Origin: Paenibacillus sp. J23TS9 | Lineage (GTDB): Bacteria > Bacillota > Bacilli > Paenibacillales > Paenibacillaceae | Direction of reading: 5' to 3' | DNA length: 64,000 bases | Assembly: GCF_018403225.1 (NCBI RefSeq) | Contig: NZ_BOSG01000006.1 | Span: 62,001 to 126,000, forward strand | Shown here: piece by piece, positions 9,401 through 16,885 of the stretch | How positions within the stretch are numbered: position 1 is the first letter of the stretch | How the letters are laid out: every line of letters starts with the position of its first letter | Program-made: the position numbers and the translations under genes | Notes under the pieces: generated by a model | What the model was told of the DNA's origin: nothing | The model's input: only the letters and a program-made list of their open reading frames with translations | The model's database searches: none

Positions 9401-11167
9401 TTACGATAGGTTGATCTCCCGGATGATTTCAAGCGGAATCTTCGGCTTCCGGTCTTCGGTCAGAAGTCCATTCACTTCCTGCTGTACATCCGTAATCTGC
9501 GTGTAACAATATCCACAAATATAGTCCGTATCCTTGATGGCCTGCGTAATATTCCGGAACCGCTCGACAAACGCTTCCTCGCTGTTCACCTGATTTCCGT
9601 AACCCCAGCCTGTGCCGGAGTCGAAGGCTATGCCGCCGAATTCGCTAACCATGACCGGCTGTCCCCGGTATTCATAGCCCTGAGCCATCGCGTACTTCCA
9701 GTTATTAAATGAAAATTTGTTGCCAAGCAGCGCGTCCGGATCCGCGTAACGCTCCAGCAAGGCCTGACCATGCTCCTCATAGTCATGCAGAGTAATGATA
9801 TCGCTGACTGTATGTTCCCATCCATCATTAACAATAACAGGGCGGTTCGGGTCCATGGACTTGGTGAGATGATAGATCGCCTCGGTAAACTGCTGCTGCT
9901 TCTCATGCGATAAGATTTGCGGAATGCCCCATGACTCGTTAAAAGGCACCCATGTCACGATCGACGGATGGTTATATTGCTGCCGCACGATTTCGGTCCA
10001 TTCTCTCGTAAATAATTCGACCGCTTCATCATTAAATTCAAAAGTCGCTGCCATCTCCGACCATACGAGCAGACCCTTCACATCGCACCAGTACAGGAAT
10101 CTCGCGTCTTCAATCTTCATATGCTTGCGAACGCCATTATATCCCATAGCGAGAATGGCATCGATATCCTGGATCAGCGCTTCTTCCGAAGGCGGGGTCA
10201 GATGGCTTTCCGTCCAATATCCCTGATCCAGAATCATTCTTTGATAGATTGGCGTGTTGTTGAGCAGTACCTTGCCGTTTTCGATGGAAACTTTGCGGAG
10301 GCCGAAGTACGAAAATACCCGATCAACAACCACGTCATTTTCATACAAAATATACTCGACATCGTACAGGTTAGGGGTCTGCGGAGACCATGCCAGCGTC
10401 TTCCACGGACCGTTGACTTCATGCGTCAAATCCACATCCAGCTGCAGCCACGGGCGGTCGATATGCAGCTGAACCTGCTTCAATATCTTCTGCTTGTAGC
10501 TGATACGCGTCTCCAGACGGAGCGAAGCCGCGGCAGCTGCCATTTGGGTCTGATACTCAAAGCGGACCGAACGGTTATCGAAATCCGGGGTAATCTTAAC
10601 CGCCTTGATGCGGGAAGCTGCCGTATATTCAACCCACACACTCTGCCAAATTCCCGTTGTTTGTACATAAAAGCACTCAAAATTCTCATCCACCCAGCGC
10701 TGTTTTCCGCGTGGCTGCGTGCAGCTCTGACTGTCTTCAGCCTTGACAACGATCCGGTTCGGGACTCCCGCACCTTGCTTCAAATAATCCGTAATATCAA
10801 ACGAGAAGGCCGCATATCCGCCCTGGTGCTTCCCGGCAAAACAACCGTTTACCCATACCTTGGCGATGTAATCCACAGCCTGAAAGTTAAGCATTACACG
10901 CTGGTCCCCGACCTCTTGCTGCAGCACCAAATCCCGCTGGTACCAGACGTAAGGATGGAAGGTCTCCTCCCCGATCCCGCTGGCCTGTGTCTCATATGTA
11001 AAAGGAACCTGAATTTTCCGGTCGCCATGCAGATCATCCTGCCACTTCTCGAGTTCACCAACATTCGCATCGTCAAAGCGGAAATCCCACTCTCCATTCA
11101 AGTTCTGCCAGCTATCACGCACAAATTGCGGCCTCGGATAGTCTTTGATGTACTTTTGCGTTGTCAT
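9401..11167 (-). CDS. Glycoside hydrolase family 2 enzyme (beta-galactosidase/beta-glucuronidase type)
   Basis: The frame opens with GTG at 11179, but that codon abuts the AAGGAGG site, so the ATG at 11167 is preferred (588 residues). Domains: sugar-binding jelly roll (1-185), Ig-like middle domain (190-285), TIM barrel (290-588). The acid/base Glu lies in VPFNESWG and the likely nucleophile in MVSEFGG. No signal peptide, so it probably acts in the cytoplasm on imported oligosaccharides, consistent with the adjacent transporter. It is shorter than LacZ and nearer compact GH2 enzymes; the substrate (galactoside, glucuronide or mannoside) is not fixed. Confidence 0.9.
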   Translation of the reverse strand: MTTQKYIKDYPRPQFVRDSWQNLNGEWDFRFDDANVGELEKWQDDLHGDRKIQVPFTYETQASGIGEETFHPYVWYQRDLVLQQEVGDQRVMLNFQAVDYIAKVWVNGCFAGKHQGGYAAFSFDITDYLKQGAGVPNRIVVKAEDSQSCTQPRGKQRWVDENFECFYVQTTGIWQSVWVEYTAASRIKAVKITPDFDNRSVRFEYQTQMAAAAASLRLETRISYKQKILKQVQLHIDRPWLQLDVDLTHEVNGPWKTLAWSPQTPNLYDVEYILYENDVVVDRVFSYFGLRKVSIENGKVLLNNTPIYQRMILDQGYWTESHLTPPSEEALIQDIDAILAMGYNGVRKHMKIEDARFLYWCDVKGLLVWSEMAATFEFNDEAVELFTREWTEIVRQQYNHPSIVTWVPFNESWGIPQILSHEKQQQFTEAIYHLTKSMDPNRPVIVNDGWEHTVSDIITLHDYEEHGQALLERYADPDALLGNKFSFNNWKYAMAQGYEYRGQPVMVSEFGGIAFDSGTGWGYGNQVNSEEAFVERFRNITQAIKDTDYICGYCYTQITDVQQEVNGLLTEDRKPKIPLEIIREINLS

Positions 11168-11191
11168 TGTGAAGCACACCCTCCTTTTAAA

Positions 11192-11218
11192 ACAATATTT
11201 TTGTTTAATTACAATATT
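11192..11218 (-). promoter_or_regulatory. Direct repeat ACAATATT in the GH2 leader
   Basis: ACAATATT occurs at 11192 and again at 11211, 19 bp apart (about two helical turns), just upstream of the GH2 ribosome site. Fits a regulator binding the same face twice; no regulator is assigned. Confidence 0.3.
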
Positions 11219-11338
11219 ATTGTATTAATGATAACAGGATATGGCTCGCAGGGAAAAATGTCAATGGCTTTTTGCAACTCCTGCATATATAAAAGGAGCC
11301 AAGCCTCTTCAGGCCTGCCCCCATCTGTTTTCAACAAT

Positions 11339-11791
11339 TTACAGCGACTTCCACATGCCTTCAAGCCATGCATCGAATTCTGCGCCTTTATCGCCTTCAT
11401 ACGTATTATATACGTCGATTCTCATCTTCTTCAGCTTTTCCTTAAACTCTTCATAAGAATGGTCTTTGGGAAGACTTTTCTTTACACGCAGCAGAATTTT
11501 CTGGATGCCTTTAACCACTTCATACTTGCTGCGGACCGGCTTCTCGACATCTTCTCCCCAAGCCTTTAGCTTCTCATAGGCCGCCTCTTGCACCTGATAG
11601 ACAGGATCTGTGTCCAATCTATGCTTGAGAATATCGATGGATTTCTGGCTTTTCCAATTGCCCAGCTCCTCAACCGCATCCAGCCGTTCTTTCCAGTTCG
11701 CTGTGCGGTTTGCTGAATTTTTGAGCTCGTTATAATTCTCAGGCAAGTCGCTTGCCACGTTTACTTCCGGTTCTATATTTTCCATTTGCAT
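11339..11791 (-). CDS. HEAT-repeat-like cytoplasmic protein
   Basis: 150 residues, acidic N-terminus. A helical pair of HEAT type is visible at about 30-75 (RLDAVEELGNWKSQKSIDIL, TDPVYQVQEAAYEKLKAWG), followed by a charged helical tail with a FDAWLEGMWKSL end. HEAT repeats mediate protein contacts; no catalytic motif is seen. It follows the small basic protein at 11810 by only 18 bp, so they are likely co-transcribed. Function unknown. Confidence 0.75.
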   Translation of the reverse strand: MQMENIEPEVNVASDLPENYNELKNSANRTANWKERLDAVEELGNWKSQKSIDILKHRLDTDPVYQVQEAAYEKLKAWGEDVEKPVRSKYEVVKGIQKILLRVKKSLPKDHSYEEFKEKLKKMRIDVYNTYEGDKGAEFDAWLEGMWKSL

Positions 11792-11809
11792 GTCATCTCC
11801 TTATGAATG

Positions 11810-12001
11810 TCAGTCGAGCTTCGCATCAATATCATTTTTTACATTGCCATCTTTTTTAGCGTCGCCACCATCTTTTTTCGTACCTTTACTGGTATAAGGC
11901 TTCGGGGCGCTTTTTATCCGGCGGGCTTTCGCATCCCAGCGGGTCCAGCCCTTCTTGCCCGTTCCCCTGCCTGTACCGCCCTTGCCCTTTGCTTTACTCA
12001 A
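11810..12001 (-). CDS. Small basic Gly/Lys-rich protein (DUF3934-like)
   Basis: 63 residues with the pattern KGGTGRGTGKKGWTRWDA and KPYTSKGTKK, which I recognise as the small Bacillus DUF3934 family, followed by an extra Lys/Asp-rich tail. Charged, no hydrophobic segment, possibly nucleic-acid associated (inference). First gene of a two-gene unit with the HEAT-like protein. Confidence 0.6.
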   Translation of the reverse strand: MSKAKGKGGTGRGTGKKGWTRWDAKARRIKSAPKPYTSKGTKKDGGDAKKDGNVKNDIDAKLD

Positions 12002-12193
12002 ATGATCACTCCGTTACGGGTATAGTGTTCTTGGTTTAGTCATATCCATTTCTTCTGATTATTTAACCAGCATGTTGAAATATACACCACTATGGTCAAT
12101 ATGTACATGATACACATAGAAAAAGCATAAAACTGAACATCCTCTTCATTATAATTGCGTTTTATTCCCTCGATATACTGAGCTTTCTTTTAA

Positions 12194-12222
12194 TTGACTA
12201 ATATTCCCCAGTATGTTATTTT
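12194..12222 (+). promoter_or_regulatory. Promoter of the tetR-type gene
   Basis: -35 TTGACT (12194-12199), 17-bp spacer, -10 TATTTT (12217-12222). The predicted start point falls on the operator at 12230. Confidence 0.55.
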
Positions 12223-12229
12223 ATTTTTG

Positions 12230-12243
12230 AACTGACCAGTCAG
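12230..12243. promoter_or_regulatory. TetR operator copy 1
   Basis: Inverted repeat AACTGAC-CA-GTCAG just after the predicted -10 of the tetR-type gene. The same core recurs at 12893 before the P450 gene, which makes it the likely self-binding site of this regulator. Confidence 0.7.
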
Positions 12244-12287
12244 ATTAACACTTATCCGAAATCATGCTTTTGAAAGGTAGATTAACC

Positions 12288-12866
12288 TTGAGTAAAGATA
12301 AAATCATACGCGCAGCCATTGAAGTATTCTCTGAAAACGGATATCACCGCGCGAGCATGGACGAGATTGCCCTGAGGGCGCAGGTCGCCAAAGGAACGCT
12401 ATATTACAATTTCCCGGGGAAATCCCAGCTGTTCAAAACCATCGTCAAAGAGGGCTTTGAGAATATCATGCAGCGAACCCAAGCAGACCTGAATGCCCCG
12501 CTACCAATCAAGGAACAGATCCTGCGAATTATCCGCCATCATCTGGATCTTTTTCTGGAGTCGCGCCACTTTTCGCATATCGTGTTCAATGAGCTTTCGA
12601 ATGGAATTGAGCAGGATGTTTTGGAAGAGCTGAAGCAGCTCCGCCGCGAGCATCTACACTTTTTGGCTTCGATTCTCGAAGCAGCGAAATGCGAGGAGAA
12701 TCTTCTCCGCGACGTCGATGCGAATTTGGCGGCAGCAAGCATTATCGGCACACTGGAAAGTACCTGCAATTATTACCTGAGCCATCCCAATGCGTATTCA
12801 CGCGATGACTTGGAACGTTACGTCTTCACGATCATTACCAAAGGCCTGTTCATATCGATCGATTAG
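12288..12866 (+). CDS. TetR/AcrR-family transcriptional regulator
   Basis: The frame opens at ATG 12264 without a ribosome site; TTG at 12288 follows GAAAGGTAG and begins the usual SKDKIIRAAIEVFSENG, giving 192 residues. N-terminal helix-turn-helix (MDEIALRAQVAKGTLYYNFPGKSQLF), then an all-helical ligand-binding domain. It is flanked by two copies of TGAC-CA-GTCA, one at its own promoter and one before the downstream P450 gene, so it probably represses both and is released by a small molecule, perhaps the P450 substrate (inference). Confidence 0.92.
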   Translation: MSKDKIIRAAIEVFSENGYHRASMDEIALRAQVAKGTLYYNFPGKSQLFKTIVKEGFENIMQRTQADLNAPLPIKEQILRIIRHHLDLFLESRHFSHIVFNELSNGIEQDVLEELKQLRREHLHFLASILEAAKCEENLLRDVDANLAAASIIGTLESTCNYYLSHPNAYSRDDLERYVFTIITKGLFISID

Positions 12867-12892
12867 CACGGCCTTTTTTTAAAAAATCCTAA

Positions 12893-12908
12893 AACTGACC
12901 AGTCAGTT
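12893..12908. promoter_or_regulatory. TetR operator copy 2
   Basis: Perfect inverted repeat AACTGAC-CA-GTCAGTT, 35 bp upstream of the P450 start and 27 bp past the regulator stop. Confidence 0.7.
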
Positions 12909-12942
12909 CAAAAATCCGAAATGAAAGTGACGGTGTCTAAGC

Positions 12943-14064
12943 ATGGAATGGAATAAAAACGGTCTGCTGCCTTTGGAATGGTTTAAACAAATGCGCGTAA
13001 ACTCTCCGGTAATCGAATCAGAAAACAATTTGGTCTGGAACGTTTTTAAATACGAGGATGTCAAAGCCGTCTTCACGAATTATGATATCTTCTCTTCACA
13101 AGGCTCCCCCTCTTCCGAAGACCCGCTGGAGTACAGCATTCTGCGGCAGGATCCGCCGAAACACCGTCAACTGCGTAAGCTGGTTTCCCAGGCTTTTACC
13201 CCGCGCGTGATTGAGTCTCTCACTCCAAAAATCCAGGCAATTACGACATCGCTACTTGACGAGGCAGAGAAGAAAGGCCAAATGGATGCCATTGCTGATT
13301 TCTCCAGTCCTCTTCCGATCACCGTTATCGCTGAGATGCTGGGGGTATCCGTAGAGCACCGGGAAAAATTCAAGGAATGGTCAGATGCCCTTGTAGGCGA
13401 TCATGCCGAGAACTTTTACCAATGCCAGCGGGAGATGAGTGAATACTTCTCGGTAATCGCTGAGGACCGCCGCCGTCATCCGCAGGAGGATCTGATCACC
13501 AAACTGGTGCAGGCACGCATTGATAACGAGCATTTAAGCGATATGGAAATCATCGGATTTTGTATTCTCCTTCTGGTAGCCGGCAACGAAACGACAACCA
13601 ATCTGATCTCTTCAGCCATGCTTGGCATTGACAGTCTTCCAGAAGTACGGGCACAACTGCTTGCGGACCGGACTTTGATCCCGGGAGCGATAGAAGAAAC
13701 CTTTCGCTACTTCTCGCCGGTTCAGCTGATGTTCCGCCATGTTAAAGAGGATACCGTGCTGCGGGGGCAGGAGCTGAAGAAAGGACAGTTCATCCATATT
13801 TGGATGGCTTCAGCCAACCATGATGAAGATGTATTCGAACGGCCGGAAGAATTCAATATCCACCGGAATCCGAATCCACATCTGGGTCTTGGCAGCGGTA
13901 TCCACTTCTGCCTTGGTTCACAGCTGGCCCGGCTTGAATCCAAAATTGCTATTGAGACGCTACTGGAGCGTTTCCCGAATTACCGACGCGACCGTTCCGC
14001 AGAGCTTGCCAGGATGGATAGCACGATGATGTTCGCACTAAAGGAACTGCCTATTATTTTATAA
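12943..14064 (+). CDS. Cytochrome P450 monooxygenase (CYP109/CYP107-like)
   Basis: 373 residues, soluble bacterial type. I-helix oxygen-activation motif AGNETTTNL, K-helix ExxR in EETFRYFSP, heme loop GLGSGIHFCLGSQLARLE with the thiolate Cys. Similar in arrangement to Bacillus CYP109B1 (for example the stretch LLLVAGNETTTNLIS). The N-terminus is some 25 residues shorter than usual and the ribosome site is weak, but no better in-frame start exists upstream. Substrate unknown; related enzymes hydroxylate fatty acids, terpenoids and steroids. No ferredoxin or reductase gene lies nearby. Expression is expected to follow the adjacent TetR operator. Confidence 0.92.
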   Translation: MEWNKNGLLPLEWFKQMRVNSPVIESENNLVWNVFKYEDVKAVFTNYDIFSSQGSPSSEDPLEYSILRQDPPKHRQLRKLVSQAFTPRVIESLTPKIQAITTSLLDEAEKKGQMDAIADFSSPLPITVIAEMLGVSVEHREKFKEWSDALVGDHAENFYQCQREMSEYFSVIAEDRRRHPQEDLITKLVQARIDNEHLSDMEIIGFCILLLVAGNETTTNLISSAMLGIDSLPEVRAQLLADRTLIPGAIEETFRYFSPVQLMFRHVKEDTVLRGQELKKGQFIHIWMASANHDEDVFERPEEFNIHRNPNPHLGLGSGIHFCLGSQLARLESKIAIETLLERFPNYRRDRSAELARMDSTMMFALKELPIIL

Positions 14065-14078
14065 TGAATGTATAATCT

Positions 14079-14124
14079 AAAAAAATCGCGTATTCAGCCG
14101 TTGAGCTGGGCTACGCGATTTTTA
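14079..14124. terminator. Bidirectional terminator between P450 and aldo/keto reductase genes
   Basis: AAAAATCGCGTA ... TACGCGATTTTTA stem with A and T runs on both sides, serving the convergent genes. Confidence 0.85.
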
Positions 14125-14148
14125 CTGCAATATGATCAGGAGTTCCGT

Positions 14149-14976
14149 CTAGAAGTTAACATTGTCCGGGTCTCCACCAAACCGATGGTTTTGGTTGAGG
14201 CCATTGATTTGTTCCATATCCGCCGGCATTAATTCAAAGTCGAATATATCGGCGTTTTCGATAATTCTATGCTCCTTGACCGACTTCGGAATCGTAACGA
14301 TTCCGCTCTGAATATCCCAGCGAAGAATGACTTGCGCAATGGATTTCCCGTACTTGGCCCCGATGTTCGCAAGCACTTCGTTATCGAGCAAATGGCCTTG
14401 GGCCAATGGAGCCCACGCCTCCACTTGAATTTCCTGCGACTTGCAATATTCACGGAGTTCGATCTGGCTGAGCAGCGGATGCAGCTCCACCTGGTTCACC
14501 GCCGGCTTCACCTGTGAATCTTTCATCAGATCCTCTAAATGGTGGACTTGGAAGTTGGATACGCCGATGGAACGCACTTTACCATCCTTTTGCAGCTTCT
14601 CAAGAGCCCTCCAGGTATCCTTGTACTTGCCCATGACCGGCCAGTGTACCAAATAAAGATCCACGTAATCCATTCCCAGCTTGCTTATGCTTTTTTCGAA
14701 GGCCGCCAAGGTTGAATCATAGCCTTGATCCGAATTCCAAACTTTTGTTGTGATAAAGAGATCCTCGCGCGGGACACCAGATTCCCGGACCGCCTGACCG
14801 ACGCCTTCTTCATTCCCATACAGAGCTGCCGTATCAATGCTGCGATAGCCGTGCGAAATGGCTGCCTTCACGGAATCGATAACTTCCTGGCCTTCTTGTA
14901 CTTTGTAAACTCCAAGTCCAAGCCATGGCATGGAATAGCCGCTGGACAAGGCTGTGGCGGATTGCAGGTTTTTCAT
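14149..14976 (-). CDS. Aldo/keto reductase
   Basis: 275 residues from the ATG at 14976, which follows AAGGAGG by 10 bp; the longer frame to 15006 lacks a ribosome site. The catalytic tetrad is visible: Asp and Tyr in SIDTAALYGNE, Lys in TTKVWN, His in LVHWP. The AKR signature IGVSNF and the NADPH-binding C-terminal IPKSVKEHRI are present. Cytosolic NADPH-dependent reduction of aldehydes and ketones, of the YvgN/YtbE type (AKR5). Single gene, convergent with the P450 gene. Confidence 0.92.
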   Translation of the reverse strand: MKNLQSATALSSGYSMPWLGLGVYKVQEGQEVIDSVKAAISHGYRSIDTAALYGNEEGVGQAVRESGVPREDLFITTKVWNSDQGYDSTLAAFEKSISKLGMDYVDLYLVHWPVMGKYKDTWRALEKLQKDGKVRSIGVSNFQVHHLEDLMKDSQVKPAVNQVELHPLLSQIELREYCKSQEIQVEAWAPLAQGHLLDNEVLANIGAKYGKSIAQVILRWDIQSGIVTIPKSVKEHRIIENADIFDFELMPADMEQINGLNQNHRFGGDPDNVNF

Positions 14977-15220
14977 GAGTAAGACGCCTCCTTCGGTTAG
15001 GTACAAGTTATGGATGAGGAAAAAACACCCATATTAGACCCAAGATAAACCAGCGTCCGGGCAAAGTCAAATTCAAGGTTTGGTCTTGTACAGCACGTTG
15101 CATATCGAATATACATCCTATTTTTGTGCGAAAACGTTCATCGGAACAACACAAAAAGGCCACCTGAATAGAGTAATATGAAACAAATCTCCGTTAGCGG
15201 TTTAATTAATGTATAGATGA

Positions 15221-15257
15221 TATAATATGGAACTTTTATCAAATGAAAGCGTTATAT
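15221..15257 (+). promoter_or_regulatory. Extended -10 promoter and cre-like sequence before the 46-residue peptide
   Basis: TGATATAAT (extended -10, hexamer 15221-15226) is followed by TGAAAGCGTTATAT (15244-15257), two mismatches from the cre consensus, where it could block transcription. No convincing -35. The remainder of 14977-15220 shows nothing recognisable. Confidence 0.4.
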
Positions 15258-15285
15258 AAATAAGAGAACACGAGGCGGTGAAATT

Positions 15286-15426
15286 GTGAAAACCAAGTCC
15301 ACGCACTCCGTTGTCGCTGCGGTATTAACCTTCAGCATACTGATTGTGAATTGCGCCGAAGCCAGGCGTGCTGCCGATGCAGCTTCCAGTTCAACATATA
15401 AACCATCCAAAGGATTATCGCCCTAA
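15286..15426 (+). CDS. Small exported peptide, 46 residues
   Basis: GTG start behind GAGGCGGTGAAATT. The N-terminal half is a signal-peptide-like segment (KTKSTHSVVAAVLTFSILIV) ending near NCAEA, then a short Ala/Ser-rich polar tail ending KPSKGLSP. Size and layout resemble precursors of secreted signalling peptides such as Phr, but there is no Rap-type partner next to it. A poor lipobox (LIVNC) makes a tiny lipoprotein possible. It has its own promoter. Too short for routine gene calling; function unknown. Confidence 0.5.
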   Translation: MKTKSTHSVVAAVLTFSILIVNCAEARRAADAASSSTYKPSKGLSP

Positions 15427-15439
15427 CGTCCGCATTCCA

Positions 15440-15934
15440 TTATGAAAACACCCGCTGGTACCCTACAACCGCTCCGTAGCCTTCATAGCATTTTCCGTAC
15501 AACTCGCTGACAAGAGTATCAGCTCTGCGGATCATTTTAACCAGGTGCTCTTCTTCCATCCGTTGAAACTGCATCATATCCGGACTGTTCACGATAAACC
15601 GGATGCATTCGATAAAATTAACGGTGCCCAGATCCCTGTTTCCATGACTGTCGCGGGTGAGATCCAAGAGTTCATCCAGCGAAAGCGAACAGGGAGGATA
15701 AACCCGCTTATAATCCTTCATATATAAAGTCTTCAGCGCAGTGTCGATGGCCCAATTGCATAGTATGAGACATGGCAAATTCAGCTGGCTTTCTAAATAG
15801 GACTTCGTGAGGTTCATGCATTTCTGAACTTCCTCGATACTGGCGATGCTGCTTTTGGCTGCCTCTCTATGCTGCAGTACATGCGTACTCGAGTCAAAAT
15901 ACTTTTCTTCTCTGAAATGATGCTGTACTGTCAT
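15440..15934 (-). CDS. HEPN-like helical protein, function unknown
   Basis: 164 residues, ATG at 15934 behind AGAGGAG. Mostly helical; LCNWAIDTALKTLYMKDYK, then SLDELLDLTRD and a C-terminal RADTLVSELY helix resemble the four-helix HEPN layout (toxins and nucleotide-binding partners), but the R-x4-6-H ribonuclease motif is not evident. No antitoxin partner is adjacent. It is transcribed towards the terminated end of the galactoside operon but separated from it by a strong terminator, so it is an independent gene. Confidence 0.6.
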   Translation of the reverse strand: MTVQHHFREEKYFDSSTHVLQHREAAKSSIASIEEVQKCMNLTKSYLESQLNLPCLILCNWAIDTALKTLYMKDYKRVYPPCSLSLDELLDLTRDSHGNRDLGTVNFIECIRFIVNSPDMMQFQRMEEEHLVKMIRRADTLVSELYGKCYEGYGAVVGYQRVFS

Positions 15935-15980
15935 GGTTTACTCTCCTCTGCTCCTTATCTATCTATCCTTTTCCACTTTC

Positions 15981-16012
15981 AAAAAAAATCGCCGATGCAA
16001 GGTGCATCAGCG
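15981..16012 (-). terminator. Terminator of the galactoside operon
   Basis: Minus-strand stem CGCTGATGCA/TGCATCGGCG followed by eight T, directly after the metallo-hydrolase stop. Confidence 0.85.
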
Positions 16013-16023
16013 TTGGTGCAGTG

Positions 16024-16845
16024 TCATGGAAGTTCAAGTATCATGCCGTCATATGCCACCTGGATTCCATGCGGCGTGAAAATCTCCGTCAAATTCGTAT
16101 GTGTCAGCTGTGCGTTATGTGAAAAATGAGTCACTACGATGTTTGCGCCTGGCTTCAGCATGTCGTATTCCTCAAACCGCTGCTTCGTTTCCAGGACAGC
16201 ATCCACATTCATATGGGTTTGGCGGTAATTCACTCGTCCCACCGTGCATTCGAGCACGGCCAGATCCAATTCTTTACCCTGCAGCCAAGCCCAGGTTTCT
16301 TCAGGAAACCAGCCGCTGTCATGCCCGTACAGAATGGTCTTGCCGCCCTTTTCGATATAATATAGCAAACAGGTCTCAAGTGGATCATGGCTGGCCGGAA
16401 GCGGCACAACGACTGCCGTCTCCAGCTCCATCCGTTCAAAAGGCTTAACACGGTTCAGTACAAATTTCCCCTGCAAGCCTCCGTTAAAATCAAGCGTCTG
16501 CTTGATACGCAGCAAAACGGCATCATTCGCATGGATCTGAATCGGATGATCCGCAGACTGCGCGTACCCCGGGAGTCTCGCAACCAGATCTTCCGCGTAT
16601 AGATGATCTGAATGGGAATGGGTAAAGATCAGGTCCTTGATCAGCTCCAAATCCAGCCCATCGCGGAGCATGTGCATGTATGTATCCGGTGGAAAGTCAA
16701 TTTTCAGATCATCATCCAGCATCGCCGATGTACGGGATCGGATCTCTTTTCCTCCAAGCTCCCTGGCCTTCACACATAGATCACAGCGGCAAAAGAGCGA
16801 CGGAATGCCTTCAAAGGCCGCCGTACCCAGAAACCGAATCTTCAT
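16024..16845 (-). CDS. MBL-fold metallo-hydrolase, PhnP-like
   Basis: 273 residues from ATG 16845 behind GGGAGAG; the frame extends to 16863 without a ribosome site. Metal-binding motif THSHSDH (HxHxDH) near residue 80, GHDSG further on and a late VVTHFSHN. The N-terminus MKIRFLGTAAFEGIPSLFC with following CRCDLC resembles PhnP-type phosphodiesterases that handle cyclic ribose phosphates. It begins 41 bp after the GH36 stop and is the last gene of the operon, so it may act on a metabolite or side product of that pathway. Actual substrate not known. Confidence 0.82.
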   Translation of the reverse strand: MKIRFLGTAAFEGIPSLFCRCDLCVKARELGGKEIRSRTSAMLDDDLKIDFPPDTYMHMLRDGLDLELIKDLIFTHSHSDHLYAEDLVARLPGYAQSADHPIQIHANDAVLLRIKQTLDFNGGLQGKFVLNRVKPFERMELETAVVVPLPASHDPLETCLLYYIEKGGKTILYGHDSGWFPEETWAWLQGKELDLAVLECTVGRVNYRQTHMNVDAVLETKQRFEEYDMLKPGANIVVTHFSHNAQLTHTNLTEIFTPHGIQVAYDGMILELP

Positions 16846-16885
16846 ATCATCATCTCTCCCCATGATAGAATGAGTTCTTTTATAG

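Noticed and set aside
10121..11569. 482-codon plus-strand open frame opposite the GH2 gene
   Set aside because: Antisense to a clear GH2 enzyme with catalytic motifs, no ribosome site, no recognisable domain; a codon-bias shadow.
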